Of a stretch of DNA of 64,000 bases, positions 25,271 to 34,412 are shown in pieces (within the stretch, counting starts at the first letter, position 1; each line of letters opens with the position of its first letter). The notes beneath the pieces were generated by a model, which saw only the letters and a program-made list of their open reading frames with translations, ran no database searches and was not told where the DNA came from. The DNA comes from Woeseiaceae bacterium (GTDB taxonomy: Bacteria; Pseudomonadota; Gammaproteobacteria; Steroidobacterales; Woeseiaceae): contig JAJFKS010000032.1 in NCBI GenBank assembly GCA_021773115.1, positions 1 to 64,000 of the forward strand, in the 5' to 3' direction. The position numbers and the translations under genes were made by a program.

Positions 25271-26439
25271 AAGCGACTATCAAGAATTTCCTGAGCCTGG
25301 AATCGTCCGGCGGCATCATCCTGATGGCCGCCGCTGTGCTCGCCATGATCGCGGCCAACTCGCCTGCTGCCAGCTTGTACGGGCTGTTTCTGGAGACGCC
25401 GGTTGAGGTTCGCGTTGGCGCGCTCAAGATCGCTAAACCACTGTTTTTATGGGTAAATGATGGCTTGATGGCGGTCTTTTTCTTCCTCGTTGGACTTGAG
25501 TTGAAACGCGAAATTGTCGAGGGTGAGTTGTCGCGACCGGCCAATGTAATGCTGCCAGCGCTCGGTGCCATCGGCGGCATCGTCGTGCCGGTTGCGATTT
25601 TCGCCTGGATCAATGCAGGTGACACGGCTGCGATGCAGGGCTGGGCGATTCCGGCAGCAACCGACATCGCGTTCGCTCTCGGCATTTTGATGCTCCTCGG
25701 AAATCGCGTGCCGGTGTCGTTGAAAGTCTTTCTCGTTTCGCTGGCGATCTTCGACGATCTCGGTGCAATCGTCATCATCGCGGTTTTCTATTCCAGCGAC
25801 CTGTCGACGCTGGCTCTTATTGTCGCGACATTCTGTATCGCTATACTTGCCGTCCTCAACTGGCGCGGAGTGGCCTCGGTATCGACATACATTCTTGTCG
25901 GCATTGTCATGTGGATCGCCGTTTTGAAATCCGGTGTGCACGCGACTCTGGCGGGCGTGGCATTAGCTGCATTTATACCGATGCGAGACAAGGATGATCC
26001 GGACGCCTCGCCACTGCAAGAACTTGAACACGATCTGCATTCCGTCGTCGCGTTCGGCGTACTGCCATTGTTTGCATTCGTCAATGCCGGCATTGATCTT
26101 GGTGGCGTGAGCTTTGCTGATGTATTGCATCCAGTGCCATTGGGTATCGCCGCGGGCCTGTTCATCGGCAAGCAGCTGGGAATATTCCTGATCTGTGCGC
26201 TGTCGATTCGTTTCGGTCTTGCCCGGATGCCGGAAGGTGCAAATTGGGGCTCTTTGTACGGTGTATCCGTGCTTTGCGGTGTCGGATTTACGATGAGCCT
26301 GTTCGTGGGTTCGCTAGCATTTGAAAATGTCGCACTCGATACGCGCAGGGTGTTTGACGAAAGACTCGGCATAATTCTCGGTTCATTATTGTCCGGAATT
26401 GTCGGCTACGCGGCATTGCGAATGTCATTGAAAGACTAG
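25267..26439 (+). CDS. nhaA: Na+/H+ antiporter NhaA
   Basis: Inner-membrane antiporter for sodium and pH homeostasis. 390 residues with about 12 membrane segments. The ion-binding Asp163-Asp164 pair (AIFDDLGAIV) falls at the same numbers as in E. coli NhaA; PAATDIAFALGILMLLG, with the TM4 Asp, is intact. The TTG start at 25267 overlaps the previous TGA by four bases. The next possible start would lose the first helix. An inverted repeat covers its stop. Confidence 0.95.
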   Translation: MKATIKNFLSLESSGGIILMAAAVLAMIAANSPAASLYGLFLETPVEVRVGALKIAKPLFLWVNDGLMAVFFFLVGLELKREIVEGELSRPANVMLPALGAIGGIVVPVAIFAWINAGDTAAMQGWAIPAATDIAFALGILMLLGNRVPVSLKVFLVSLAIFDDLGAIVIIAVFYSSDLSTLALIVATFCIAILAVLNWRGVASVSTYILVGIVMWIAVLKSGVHATLAGVALAAFIPMRDKDDPDASPLQELEHDLHSVVAFGVLPLFAFVNAGIDLGGVSFADVLHPVPLGIAAGLFIGKQLGIFLICALSIRFGLARMPEGANWGSLYGVSVLCGVGFTMSLFVGSLAFENVALDTRRVFDERLGIILGSLLSGIVGYAALRMSLKD

Positions 26440-26468
26440 GGAAACTCTGATTAATCAGAGGTCTCCCT
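26438..26468. terminator. Palindrome spanning the stops of nhaA and uup
   Basis: CTCTGATTAATCAGAG (26445-26460) is a perfect 16-bp palindrome within a longer imperfect hairpin. It includes the end of nhaA and the first bases of the uup stop on the other strand. It has no T-run, so a bidirectional terminator or 3' stabiliser is inferred from position. Confidence 0.5.
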
Positions 26469-28371
26469 GGAGCGACTGTAAAGAATCCCGTTGTGTTTCG
26501 AGTTCGCCCCAGCGCTGGACTAGTGCTTCGAGCGATGTTTCTAAATCCTTTAACTGCTGCAGGCGCTGTTGCACGAGTTCGTCGTCCTGCGCGTAAAAGT
26601 CCGGCTCGGTGATTTCAGCCTGCAACGCCGTGATGCTGGACTCAGCCGATTCGATTTCCAATGGCAGGCGGTCAAGTTCGCGCTGATCGTTATAGCTCAG
26701 CTTCTTGCTGGCTTTGTTCTTGCGACGACTGTTCGCTTCGCGGCGTTTCGCCTCGGCGATTTCCGGCGAATCCGTTTCGGCGAGTTGATGACCCTGTTTC
26801 TGCCAGTCCGAGTAACCCCCCACGTATTCCTGAACGCGGCCGTTCTCTTCAAATACGACTGTGCTGGTAACGACGTTGTCGAGGAACTCCCGGTCGTGAC
26901 TGACGACGAGCAGCGTTCCGGTGTAATCGCACAATTTTTGTTCGAGCACCTCCAGAGTTTCGATATCGAGATCATTGGTTGGTTCGTCGAGCACCAGCAA
27001 GTTGGCTGGTCGAGTAAAAAGCTTGGCCAGGATGACCCGGTTACGTTCGCCACCGGATAGGGATTCGACCGGCATCATCGAGCGCTTCGGGCTGAACAGG
27101 AAGCCCTTCAGATAGCCGACGATGTGGCGATCCTTGCCGTTCATGTTGATGTAGGTCCGGCCTTCACCGACGTTGTAGGCAACGGATTTTTTCAGGTCGA
27201 GTGTCTGCCGCAATTGATCGAAGTAACCCACTTCGAGATTGGTGCCGTGCTTGACAGTACCGGCCTGTGGTTCCAGCTCGCCGAGCAGCAGACGTAGCAA
27301 CGTGGTCTTGCCGACCCCGTTGTTGCCAATCAGTCCTATGCGGTCGCCGCGCATGATCTTGATCGAAAAATCGTCGATCACCTTCTCGTTTTCGTAGCCG
27401 TAAGAAATATTCTTGGCGCGAATTACCTTACGGCCTGATTGCTCGGCTTCTTCGATGTGCATGCGCGCCTTGTTTTCTTTCTTGAGGCGAGCCGCGACTT
27501 CCAGGCGCATTTTCTGCAGCGAACGCACACGGCCTTCGTTACGCGTGCGGCGAGCCTTGATGCCCTGACGAACCCAGACCTCTTCCTGACCCAGTTTTTT
27601 GTCGAAGCGCGCGTTTGCGGTTTCCTCATCTTCGAGTGCTTTTTCCTTGCGACGCAGGAAGTTATCGTAGTCGCCTGGCCAGCTGGTCAATTTGCCGCGG
27701 TCGATTTCGATGATGCGAGTTGCGATGCGTTGCAGGAAGGCGCGGTCATGGGTGATGAACATGACCGCTCCCGGGTAGCCGTAAATTCGATCCTCAAGCC
27801 ACTTGATGGTTGCAATGTCGAGATGATTGGTCGGTTCGTCGAGCAGCAACAGGTCAGGATTCTGCACCAGCGCACGGGCCAGTGCGACTCGACGTCGCCA
27901 GCCACCGGACAGCTCGTTCATCTTCTTGTCGGCTGGCAAATTGAGGTCTGTCATTGTGGCCTCGACGCGTTGATCGATTTGCCAGCCATCAAGCGCATCA
28001 ATCTCGGCATGCAGTTTTTCGAGCTTCGTAAGCCCGTGTTTGTCGAGTTTTTGTTGCGACAGTTGCTGGTAGCGTTGTAACAGGCCGTCAATGGTTGCGA
28101 GCCCGGAGCGAATGACGTCGCGTACCGGCAGGTCCATGGCATCCGGAAGATTCTGGCGCAGCTGGCTAACGACAAGCCCATCCTTTTGAACGATCGCTCC
28201 CTGGTCAGCGTCGATTTCGCCCATAATTAACTTGAGCGTTGTTGACTTACCGGCGCCGTTGCGCCCGATCAGGCAAACCCGTTCGCCGGACTCGATCGAA
28301 AATTCGGCCTCGCGAAGGATGACCTGCTCACCAAAATCGAGCCTTAAATTTTCGAAGCGAAGCAGTGACAT
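26455..28371 (-). CDS. uup: ABC-F ATPase Uup
   Basis: Soluble ABC-F protein with two ATP-binding domains and no membrane domain. 638 residues (E. coli Uup 635). The first Walker A is GRNGAGKST, with signature LSGGWRRRVALARALVQNPD and Walker B LLLLDEPTNHLD; the second is GNNGVGKTT, with LSGGERNRVILAKLFTRPAN and LLVLDEPTNDLD. The inter-domain linker is Arg/Lys-rich and the C-terminal 80 residues form a predicted coiled coil. Family members act on ribosomes or DNA structures. It is convergent with nhaA. Confidence 0.93.
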   Translation of the reverse strand: MSLLRFENLRLDFGEQVILREAEFSIESGERVCLIGRNGAGKSTTLKLIMGEIDADQGAIVQKDGLVVSQLRQNLPDAMDLPVRDVIRSGLATIDGLLQRYQQLSQQKLDKHGLTKLEKLHAEIDALDGWQIDQRVEATMTDLNLPADKKMNELSGGWRRRVALARALVQNPDLLLLDEPTNHLDIATIKWLEDRIYGYPGAVMFITHDRAFLQRIATRIIEIDRGKLTSWPGDYDNFLRRKEKALEDEETANARFDKKLGQEEVWVRQGIKARRTRNEGRVRSLQKMRLEVAARLKKENKARMHIEEAEQSGRKVIRAKNISYGYENEKVIDDFSIKIMRGDRIGLIGNNGVGKTTLLRLLLGELEPQAGTVKHGTNLEVGYFDQLRQTLDLKKSVAYNVGEGRTYINMNGKDRHIVGYLKGFLFSPKRSMMPVESLSGGERNRVILAKLFTRPANLLVLDEPTNDLDIETLEVLEQKLCDYTGTLLVVSHDREFLDNVVTSTVVFEENGRVQEYVGGYSDWQKQGHQLAETDSPEIAEAKRREANSRRKNKASKKLSYNDQRELDRLPLEIESAESSITALQAEITEPDFYAQDDELVQQRLQQLKDLETSLEALVQRWGELETQRDSLQSLQGDL

Positions 28372-28402
28372 GAAGCGTTCCCGAGGGTAAGCGGTGTATC
28401 CT

Positions 28403-28664
28403 GTGCCCTGTCCCGTAAGTTCGTACGATTTCAGAAGCTAACAAATTCGTCGGGACAAGGCGCAGTCCGCCGCCAGTGTCTGGACCCTGGCAAGGGATGC
28501 AACGCCGTCACGGCGAATTTGTTAGCCTCCCAAGGGGCGTGTGGTATAAGGCGTGTGGCTGCGTTGCGTCCCTTGGCAAGGGCGGTGCCATTGCCCGCGG
28601 TACGCGGCTATACACACGCCTTATATCATACGCTGAAATTGTACGAACTTACGGGACAGGGCAC
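28403..28664. mobile_element. 262-bp nested inverted-repeat (MITE-like) element
   Basis: Terminal inverted repeats of 32 bp (28403-28434 and 28633-28664) match at 31 positions and start GTGCCCTGTCCCGTAAGTTC. Inside are two further arms. GCTAACAAATTCG (28437-28449) pairs with 28514-28526 perfectly, and 28543-28557 pairs with 28613-28627 at 14 of 15 positions. Two loop segments, 28488-28505 and 28561-28578, are also mutually complementary (16 of 18). Together they would fold as a three-way junction. The 66-codon frame inside has no protein-like character and there is no transposase. No clear target duplication is visible. This is the main content of the 351-bp gap between uup and slyX. Confidence 0.7.
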
Positions 28665-28722
28665 TTGGCGAAATGATTCATGAGATGTGAGAAGAAACGC
28701 AAGCCGCTTGCAGGGGACCCGA

Positions 28723-28929
28723 ATGAGCGAAGAGCGATTTATTGATCTGGAGACACGACTGGCGCACCAGGACCAACTACTGAATGAGCTGAACGACGTC
28801 GTCACCGAACAACAGGCAAAAATCATGCAGCTTGAGGCCTTGTGCAAGTCCCTGATCCAGCGTGTTCGGTCCGTCGGCGACGGCGTACCGGCAGACGAGG
28901 CGGTCGATGAGCGACCGCCACACTATTAG
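28723..28929 (+). CDS. slyX: SlyX family protein
   Basis: 68 residues from ATG 28723, which follows AGGGG. A heptad coiled coil dominates (FIDLETRLAHQDQLLNELND, VVTEQQAKIMQLEALCKSLI), then a polar tail ending in RPPHY, as in E. coli SlyX (72 residues). The function of SlyX is unknown. An earlier in-frame start at 28687 would add 12 residues from the repeat border. Confidence 0.88.
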   Translation: MSEERFIDLETRLAHQDQLLNELNDVVTEQQAKIMQLEALCKSLIQRVRSVGDGVPADEAVDERPPHY

Positions 28930-29011
28930 CCACCAGCGCGAAGGAAAAACCCAAATCGACTTGTCATTACGTTGACTCATAGTGTCGTCAGTGAATTGCC
29001 GGAGAGACCTT

Positions 29012-32000
29012 ATGTCATTGAATGCAAAATTGATTTACACGCTGCTGCTGATCGCGTCGCTCAACCTGCCCGCAATCAATGCGAATGCCGAGACGTATGT
29101 GCCAGACGAGCTGCGGCCGTGGCAGGATTGGGTACTCAAGGACAAAGAATACCGTCGCTGCCCCTTCATTTTTGACCAGTCAGCCGATCAAGCCGATGCG
29201 TTCGTCTGTTCATGGCCCGGCACATTGCAGCTTGATGTGGACGCCTCCGGCGCACGATTCGTACAGTCCTGGACGGTATTTGCGACCGAACAGTGGATAA
29301 CACTGCCGGGTAGCCCGGAGCATTGGCCGGACCAGGTGACCGTCAATGATCGACAGATTGAAGTCGTCGCGCGCAACGGTATGCCAGGCATTGAACTGGC
29401 ATCCGGCAGCTGGCGAATTTCTGGGCGATTCCGGTGGGACGAACGGCCGGCTGTGTTGCAAATTCCACCGCGTAGTGCGGTGCTTGCACTCAGCGTGGAT
29501 GGCAAGCCCGTTGCGCGCCCGGAATTCAATCAAAACCTTGTGTATTTGGGTGAGCGACAACGCGAAACGCGTGCGCGTGATGCCATACGCACTGTCGTGC
29601 ATCGGCTTGTGATCGACGACATTCCGACTCAACTGATCACGCGACTGCAAATTGATGTTTCCGGTAGCGTCCGGGAGGAAGTTTTCGGCCCAATACTTCC
29701 GGATGGCTTCGTTCCCGTGAGTATTCACAGTCCATTGCCGGCGAAACTGGAGGCTGACGGCAAGCTGCGCGTGCAGGTTCGCCCGGGGCGCTGGACCCTA
29801 TCGCTTGCAGCGCGTGGTGCCGGCGTCTCGGATTCGATTGCTCGGCCACCAAAGGGCGTGAATCTGGCCGACGACGAGATTTGGAGTTATCGGTCGAATG
29901 ATCAATTGCGCGTCACCGCCGTTGAAGAATTACCGCCGGTCGACCCCGCCCAGGTGGAGACACCCGGAGAATGGCAATCTCTTCCGGCATTTCGCATGCA
30001 TGCCGATGCGGTATTCGCGATTACTGAGCGCAGCCGTGGTCTTGCATCGGCGGCCAACGAACTGGGTCTTAACAGGACCATGTGGCTGGGCTTTGATGGC
30101 AAAGGCTACATCGTTGAAGACCGCATTGGTGGCACGATGCGGACCGATTGGCGTCTCGACATGGGTGCGCCTTACGAATTGCTGAGCGCGAAGGAACGTG
30201 AGCAGAGCCTGTTGATTACGGCTGGTCAGGAGGACGGTCAAACGGGCGTTGAAGTGCGCCAGTCGCAGGTCGATGTTGCGGCGATTGGCAGGGCCGATAC
30301 ACGTGCGGGCATGCCGGTCACTGGATGGGACACACGATTTGCCAGGGTACAGACAACATTGAATTTGCCGCCGGGCCACAAGTTGCTGTTGGCGCCCGGC
30401 GTCGACAGTGCGGCCGGAAGCTGGATGAGCCAATGGCAATTGCTGGACTTTTTCCTCGTACTGATAATGACAATTGCCGTCTGGCGCCTGTTTGGCGTCA
30501 AGGCGGGTGTGATTGCGCTGGGCGCGCTGGCGTTAAGCTTTCATGAATTCAATGCGCCATCCTGGTTGTGGTTGAATCTGCTGATCGTTATTGCACTCAT
30601 GCGCGTGACACCGGCCGGTCGTTTGAAACAGCTTGTCTCGAGCTATCAGGTACTCAGCGTAATCGCATTGATCGTTGTACTGGTGCCATTTATTGCCGGC
30701 CAATTGCGTATTGCAATTTATCCGCAACTTGAGTCGCAGGCGATGTCGTACGGCGCACTCGGATTCAGTGATCAGTTCGAATCGCCGGCAACTGAACCGG
30801 CGCGACAAAACGCGCCTGAAAGCAAGAATTTGTCGGCGCTTCGCTCGTCCGTTATGGCCATTGAGGAGGCCGCCGGGGAAGCCGACGAAATTGTCGTGAC
30901 AGGGAAACGCGACCGGGAATTTTCCCGATACGCAGCGAATGCAATTGTCCAGGCAGGCCCGGGCATTCCGTCGTGGCGCTGGAACAGTTACTCGCTGGCC
31001 TGGAGTGGCCCGGTTGATGCGGAGCAGTCGATGCGACTGGTCGTCATGCCGCGCTGGCTGGTGAGCCTGATGCGCGTCCTTGCCGTCGGGCTGCTGTTGT
31101 TGTTCGCAGGTGTGCTTGCCGCTGAAATAGTCGATCGTCGCTGGCGTTTGCCAGCAGGCCTGATACTGGGCGGCAAGCAGGCGAGCAGCTTTATTGCCGT
31201 CAGCTTGCTCGCCGGGCTGCTGGCCGCCAGTCCAGAGGCCAAAGCCGATTTTCCCGATGCCGGGTTATTGCAGCAACTTCAGCAGCGGCTGCTGGAACCG
31301 CCAGCCTGTGTGCCGCGTTGCGCCGAAATCGTATCGGCCGACGTCGACATTAGTGCAGAGGAAATCAGCATGACCTTGTCCGTGCACGCATTGGAGAACG
31401 TCGCGATTCCGCTACCCGGTTCCGCGGACGGCTGGCGGCCTGAAGCGATCGCTGTTGATGGTGGCTCGAGCGTGCATGTTTTTCGAGCAGCGAACAATTC
31501 ACTCTGGCTGCACGTCGAACCGGGCCGCCACCGACTGACACTGCGGGGTTCAGTGCCGGCTGTGGATAGCCTCGAGATTCCCTTTCTGACGCCACCACGT
31601 GTCGTTACGGTAAAAAGCGACGCCTGGCTTGTCGCTGGCATTAAAGACCGGCGGCTGACATCCGGATCTCTGCAGCTCACGAGGCTGCAGACGGCCACCG
31701 GCGGGGACGGAACGGTGCGTTGGGAAAGCAGTCGTTTTCCGGTGTTCGTACGAGTTGAACGCGTTGTGGAGCTGGATCTGGACTGGCGTGTAAGAACCAC
31801 GGTATACCGTGTCGCGCCGACGCAGGGTGCGCTGACACTCGAAATTCCGCTGCTGAAGGGTGAGGCCATTGTCAGTGGTGAGTTTAGCGTTAGCGATAAT
31901 CAGGTACTGGTTTCAATGAATCCGCAGCAGCAGGCGGTGTCGTGGACGTCGAATTTGCCGCTGGAATCCCCGTTGACGCTGACGGCGGCCGATGGCGCGT

Positions 32001-33115
32001 CATGGCAGGAGATTTGGCATTTCGCAATCGGCAATACCTGGAATGCAAAATTCGAGGGTATTCCCGAGAGCAACATGAGCAACACAGCGGACGGGGTTCG
32101 TGTCGCCGTATTCCACCCGAGAGCGGGCGAAGAACTGCAGCTCGTCACCGACCGGCCAGCGGCAAGTGCCGGTTCGACGCTGGCATTTGATTCGGTCAAT
32201 CTCAGCGTCGTCGAGGGCAGCCGCTCACGTGACGTCAGCCTGCATATGAGTTACCGCAGTACGCGCGGATCCCAGCACCAGATTCAACTGCCGGCCGACG
32301 CTGAAATAAGCGCCGTCCTGATCGATCAACGGGCTCAGATCGTGCGCGCAGATGAGGGCCGCCTGAACCTTGAAATCCTCCCAGGGAATCACACGATCGC
32401 GATCGATTGGCGGGAAAACGGCAGTCCAGGACTGCGCACGAGCACTCCTGAGATCGATATCGGTGCGCCTGCCAGTAATATCGCATTGCAGGTAACGAAA
32501 TCGCAGGATCGGTGGTTGCTAGCGACCGGCGGTCCGAAACTCGGGCCAGCGGTTCTATACTGGTCTGAACTGGTGGTGCTGATTGTTTTCGCCGTTATTC
32601 TCGGACGCATCAATTTGACGCCCTTGTCAACTCGGCACTGGATATTGCTGGGGCTCGGCTTCAGTACCTTCAATTGGCCCGTGATGTTGCTGGTCGTAAC
32701 ATGGCTGATGCTCTGCGGCGTACGTGAAAAAGTCAGTGCCGAACTGCCATGGTGGAAGTTTAACCTCGTTCAAATCGTCATTGCGGTTGTGACACTCGTA
32801 GCATTGGCAAGTATTGTGTTGTCATTGCCCGCTGGATTGTTGGGAGCGCCGGACATGCATGTCGTTGGACAAAATTCCTATGGCAACACGCTGCATTGGT
32901 TTGCCGATAGAAGCGATTCGGTTTTACCGACAGCCTCGGCAATATCGGTGCCGATGTGGATTTACAAAGCCCTGATCCTGACTTGGGCGCTGTGGTTGAG
33001 CTTCGCGATGCTGCGCTGGTTGCCGTGGGTATGGCAATGCTTTAGCGCTGACGGATTCTGGCGTCGGCGTTCCACGGCACGGTTGGAAGCCAGTAGCGAT
33101 GAGGGTGCCGCATGA
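29012..33115 (+). CDS. Giant envelope membrane protein, function unknown
   Basis: 1367 residues; no family recognised. ATG 29012 follows GGAGAG and starts a signal peptide (LIYTLLLIASLNLPAINANA). Layout: beta-rich periplasmic region to about 475; four membrane segments about 477-565; a polar linker with the TonB-box-like DEIVVTGKR at 625-633; a membrane segment about 684-706; a second signal-like hydrophobic stretch about 726-745; another beta-rich region to about 1180 with a PACVPRC cysteine pair near its start; and four or more C-terminal membrane segments (1181-1340). The two halves share one plan (export signal, beta region, membrane bundle), suggesting a fusion or duplication. Its stop overlaps the next gene by four bases (ATGA). 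Confidence 0.8.
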   Translation: MSLNAKLIYTLLLIASLNLPAINANAETYVPDELRPWQDWVLKDKEYRRCPFIFDQSADQADAFVCSWPGTLQLDVDASGARFVQSWTVFATEQWITLPGSPEHWPDQVTVNDRQIEVVARNGMPGIELASGSWRISGRFRWDERPAVLQIPPRSAVLALSVDGKPVARPEFNQNLVYLGERQRETRARDAIRTVVHRLVIDDIPTQLITRLQIDVSGSVREEVFGPILPDGFVPVSIHSPLPAKLEADGKLRVQVRPGRWTLSLAARGAGVSDSIARPPKGVNLADDEIWSYRSNDQLRVTAVEELPPVDPAQVETPGEWQSLPAFRMHADAVFAITERSRGLASAANELGLNRTMWLGFDGKGYIVEDRIGGTMRTDWRLDMGAPYELLSAKEREQSLLITAGQEDGQTGVEVRQSQVDVAAIGRADTRAGMPVTGWDTRFARVQTTLNLPPGHKLLLAPGVDSAAGSWMSQWQLLDFFLVLIMTIAVWRLFGVKAGVIALGALALSFHEFNAPSWLWLNLLIVIALMRVTPAGRLKQLVSSYQVLSVIALIVVLVPFIAGQLRIAIYPQLESQAMSYGALGFSDQFESPATEPARQNAPESKNLSALRSSVMAIEEAAGEADEIVVTGKRDREFSRYAANAIVQAGPGIPSWRWNSYSLAWSGPVDAEQSMRLVVMPRWLVSLMRVLAVGLLLLFAGVLAAEIVDRRWRLPAGLILGGKQASSFIAVSLLAGLLAASPEAKADFPDAGLLQQLQQRLLEPPACVPRCAEIVSADVDISAEEISMTLSVHALENVAIPLPGSADGWRPEAIAVDGGSSVHVFRAANNSLWLHVEPGRHRLTLRGSVPAVDSLEIPFLTPPRVVTVKSDAWLVAGIKDRRLTSGSLQLTRLQTATGGDGTVRWESSRFPVFVRVERVVELDLDWRVRTTVYRVAPTQGALTLEIPLLKGEAIVSGEFSVSDNQVLVSMNPQQQAVSWTSNLPLESPLTLTAADGASWQEIWHFAIGNTWNAKFEGIPESNMSNTADGVRVAVFHPRAGEELQLVTDRPAASAGSTLAFDSVNLSVVEGSRSRDVSLHMSYRSTRGSQHQIQLPADAEISAVLIDQRAQIVRADEGRLNLEILPGNHTIAIDWRENGSPGLRTSTPEIDIGAPASNIALQVTKSQDRWLLATGGPKLGPAVLYWSELVVLIVFAVILGRINLTPLSTRHWILLGLGFSTFNWPVMLLVVTWLMLCGVREKVSAELPWWKFNLVQIVIAVVTLVALASIVLSLPAGLLGAPDMHVVGQNSYGNTLHWFADRSDSVLPTASAISVPMWIYKALILTWALWLSFAMLRWLPWVWQCFSADGFWRRRSTARLEASSDEGAA

Positions 33116-33708
33116 GACTAATCTGGGTAACGATATTTCTCGCCGTTCTCATTTGGTCAGGTATCGAGCCGAAAGACGGCATGACCTGGGCGCTCGAAGT
33201 GTTTCCGGCCGTTGCCGGTGCAGTCGTGCTGTGGGTGACTCGCGAAAAATTTCCACTGACGACATTGGTGTATGTGCTGATTCTGATTCATTGCATTATC
33301 CTGATAGTGGGTGGCCACTACACCTACGCCGAAGTGCCGATCGGTGACTGGTTACGCGATGCAATGGATGGAAGCCGCAATAATTACGACAAGCTTGGTC
33401 ATTTCGTGCAGGGATTTGTGCCGGCAATGATTGCGCGTGAACTGGTCATTCGACTGAAGGTTTTCAATTCAGATGCCTGGCGAAATTTTTTCATCATCAG
33501 TTTTTGCCTGGGCTTCAGCGCCTTTTATGAGCTCATCGAATGGTGGGTCGCGCTGTTGTCAGAAGAAGCTGCTGACTCGTTTCTCGGCACACAGGGATTC
33601 ATCTGGGATACGCAGTCGGACATGGGGATGGCATTGATTGGGGCCATTCTTGCGTTGCTGACGCTGGCAAAATTGCATGACCGGCAATTGAAGTCACTGC
33701 GTGCCTAA
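33112..33708 (+). CDS. YjdF-like (DUF2238) membrane protein
   Basis: 198 residues with about five or six membrane segments. Family blocks visible are GGHYTYAEVPIGDWLRDAM, NNYDKLGHFVQGFVPAMIAR and SAFYELIEWWVALLSEEAAD. The His, Glu and Asp in these segments are conserved in DUF2238 and could bind metal or lipid. The function of the family is unknown. The start overlaps the giant membrane gene (ATGA) and its end overlaps the lipase-like gene by 8 bases. Confidence 0.85.
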   Translation: MRLIWVTIFLAVLIWSGIEPKDGMTWALEVFPAVAGAVVLWVTREKFPLTTLVYVLILIHCIILIVGGHYTYAEVPIGDWLRDAMDGSRNNYDKLGHFVQGFVPAMIARELVIRLKVFNSDAWRNFFIISFCLGFSAFYELIEWWVALLSEEAADSFLGTQGFIWDTQSDMGMALIGAILALLTLAKLHDRQLKSLRA

Positions 33709-34411
33709 GCTGGCAGTTGCGCTGCTGCTCATCACGGCGAGTAGCGGTGGGCTCGCAAGTGAGTGTGTGGTTCTGATGCACGGTCTTGCACGATCGTCGA
33801 TGTCGATGAACGTCATGCAGGATGCGCTTGAAGACGCCGGCTACGTCACGGCGAACATCGACTATCCGTCACGCGATTACGAGATCGCTGAATTGGCGAA
33901 GATTGCCGTCGGTCAGGGCCTGGCGAGTTGTCGCGCGATGCAGGGTGTCACACGCATTCACTTCGTTGCCCATTCCCTCGGCGGTATCCTCGTGCGTCAG
34001 TATCTCCACGATCAGGCGATCGACGAACTCGGCCGCGTCGTCATGCTGGGGCCGCCCAATCAAGGTAGCCAGGCGGCGGATGAGCTGGATAGGCTGCCGG
34101 GCTTCGACTGGATCAACGGACCGGCCGGGCGCCAGCTGGGTAAGGGCGTAGAAAGTGTGCCGCTGGCATTGGGTCCGGTAGATTTTGAGTTGGGCGTTAT
34201 CGCCGGCGATCGCAGTATTGACCCGATAGTCTCAGCAATACTCGACGATCCTGACGACGGACGGGTTTCGGTTGCAGACACCAAGGTGGAGGGGATGGAT
34301 GACTTTGTCATTGTCCATCACTCACACGCCTTCATGATGCGTATGCGTACCACGATCGACCTGACGCTGGCTTTTCTCGGCAGCGGAAGTTTCAGTGCGC
34401 GACCGGAGTGA
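33701..34411 (+). CDS. Lipase-like alpha/beta hydrolase
   Basis: 236 residues from GTG 33701. A short signal-like segment (LAVALLLITASSGGLASEC) suggests export to the periplasm. VVLMHGLARSSMSM holds the oxyanion loop (HG-L). The nucleophile elbow is VAHSLGGILVRQYL (AHSLGG), acid residues lie in DDPDDGRVSVADTKV, and the catalytic His in VIVHHSHAFMM. This is a PGAP1/lipase-like fold; triacylglycerol, acyl-protein or phospholipid substrates are all possible. It overlaps the yjdF-like gene and precedes the ATP-grasp gene by one base. Confidence 0.8.
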   Translation: MPKLAVALLLITASSGGLASECVVLMHGLARSSMSMNVMQDALEDAGYVTANIDYPSRDYEIAELAKIAVGQGLASCRAMQGVTRIHFVAHSLGGILVRQYLHDQAIDELGRVVMLGPPNQGSQAADELDRLPGFDWINGPAGRQLGKGVESVPLALGPVDFELGVIAGDRSIDPIVSAILDDPDDGRVSVADTKVEGMDDFVIVHHSHAFMMRMRTTIDLTLAFLGSGSFSARPE

Positions 34412-34412
34412 G

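Noticed and set aside
28476-28676. 66-codon + frame inside the 262-bp inverted-repeat element
   Set aside because: Its codons are made by the repeat arms; composition is not protein-like.
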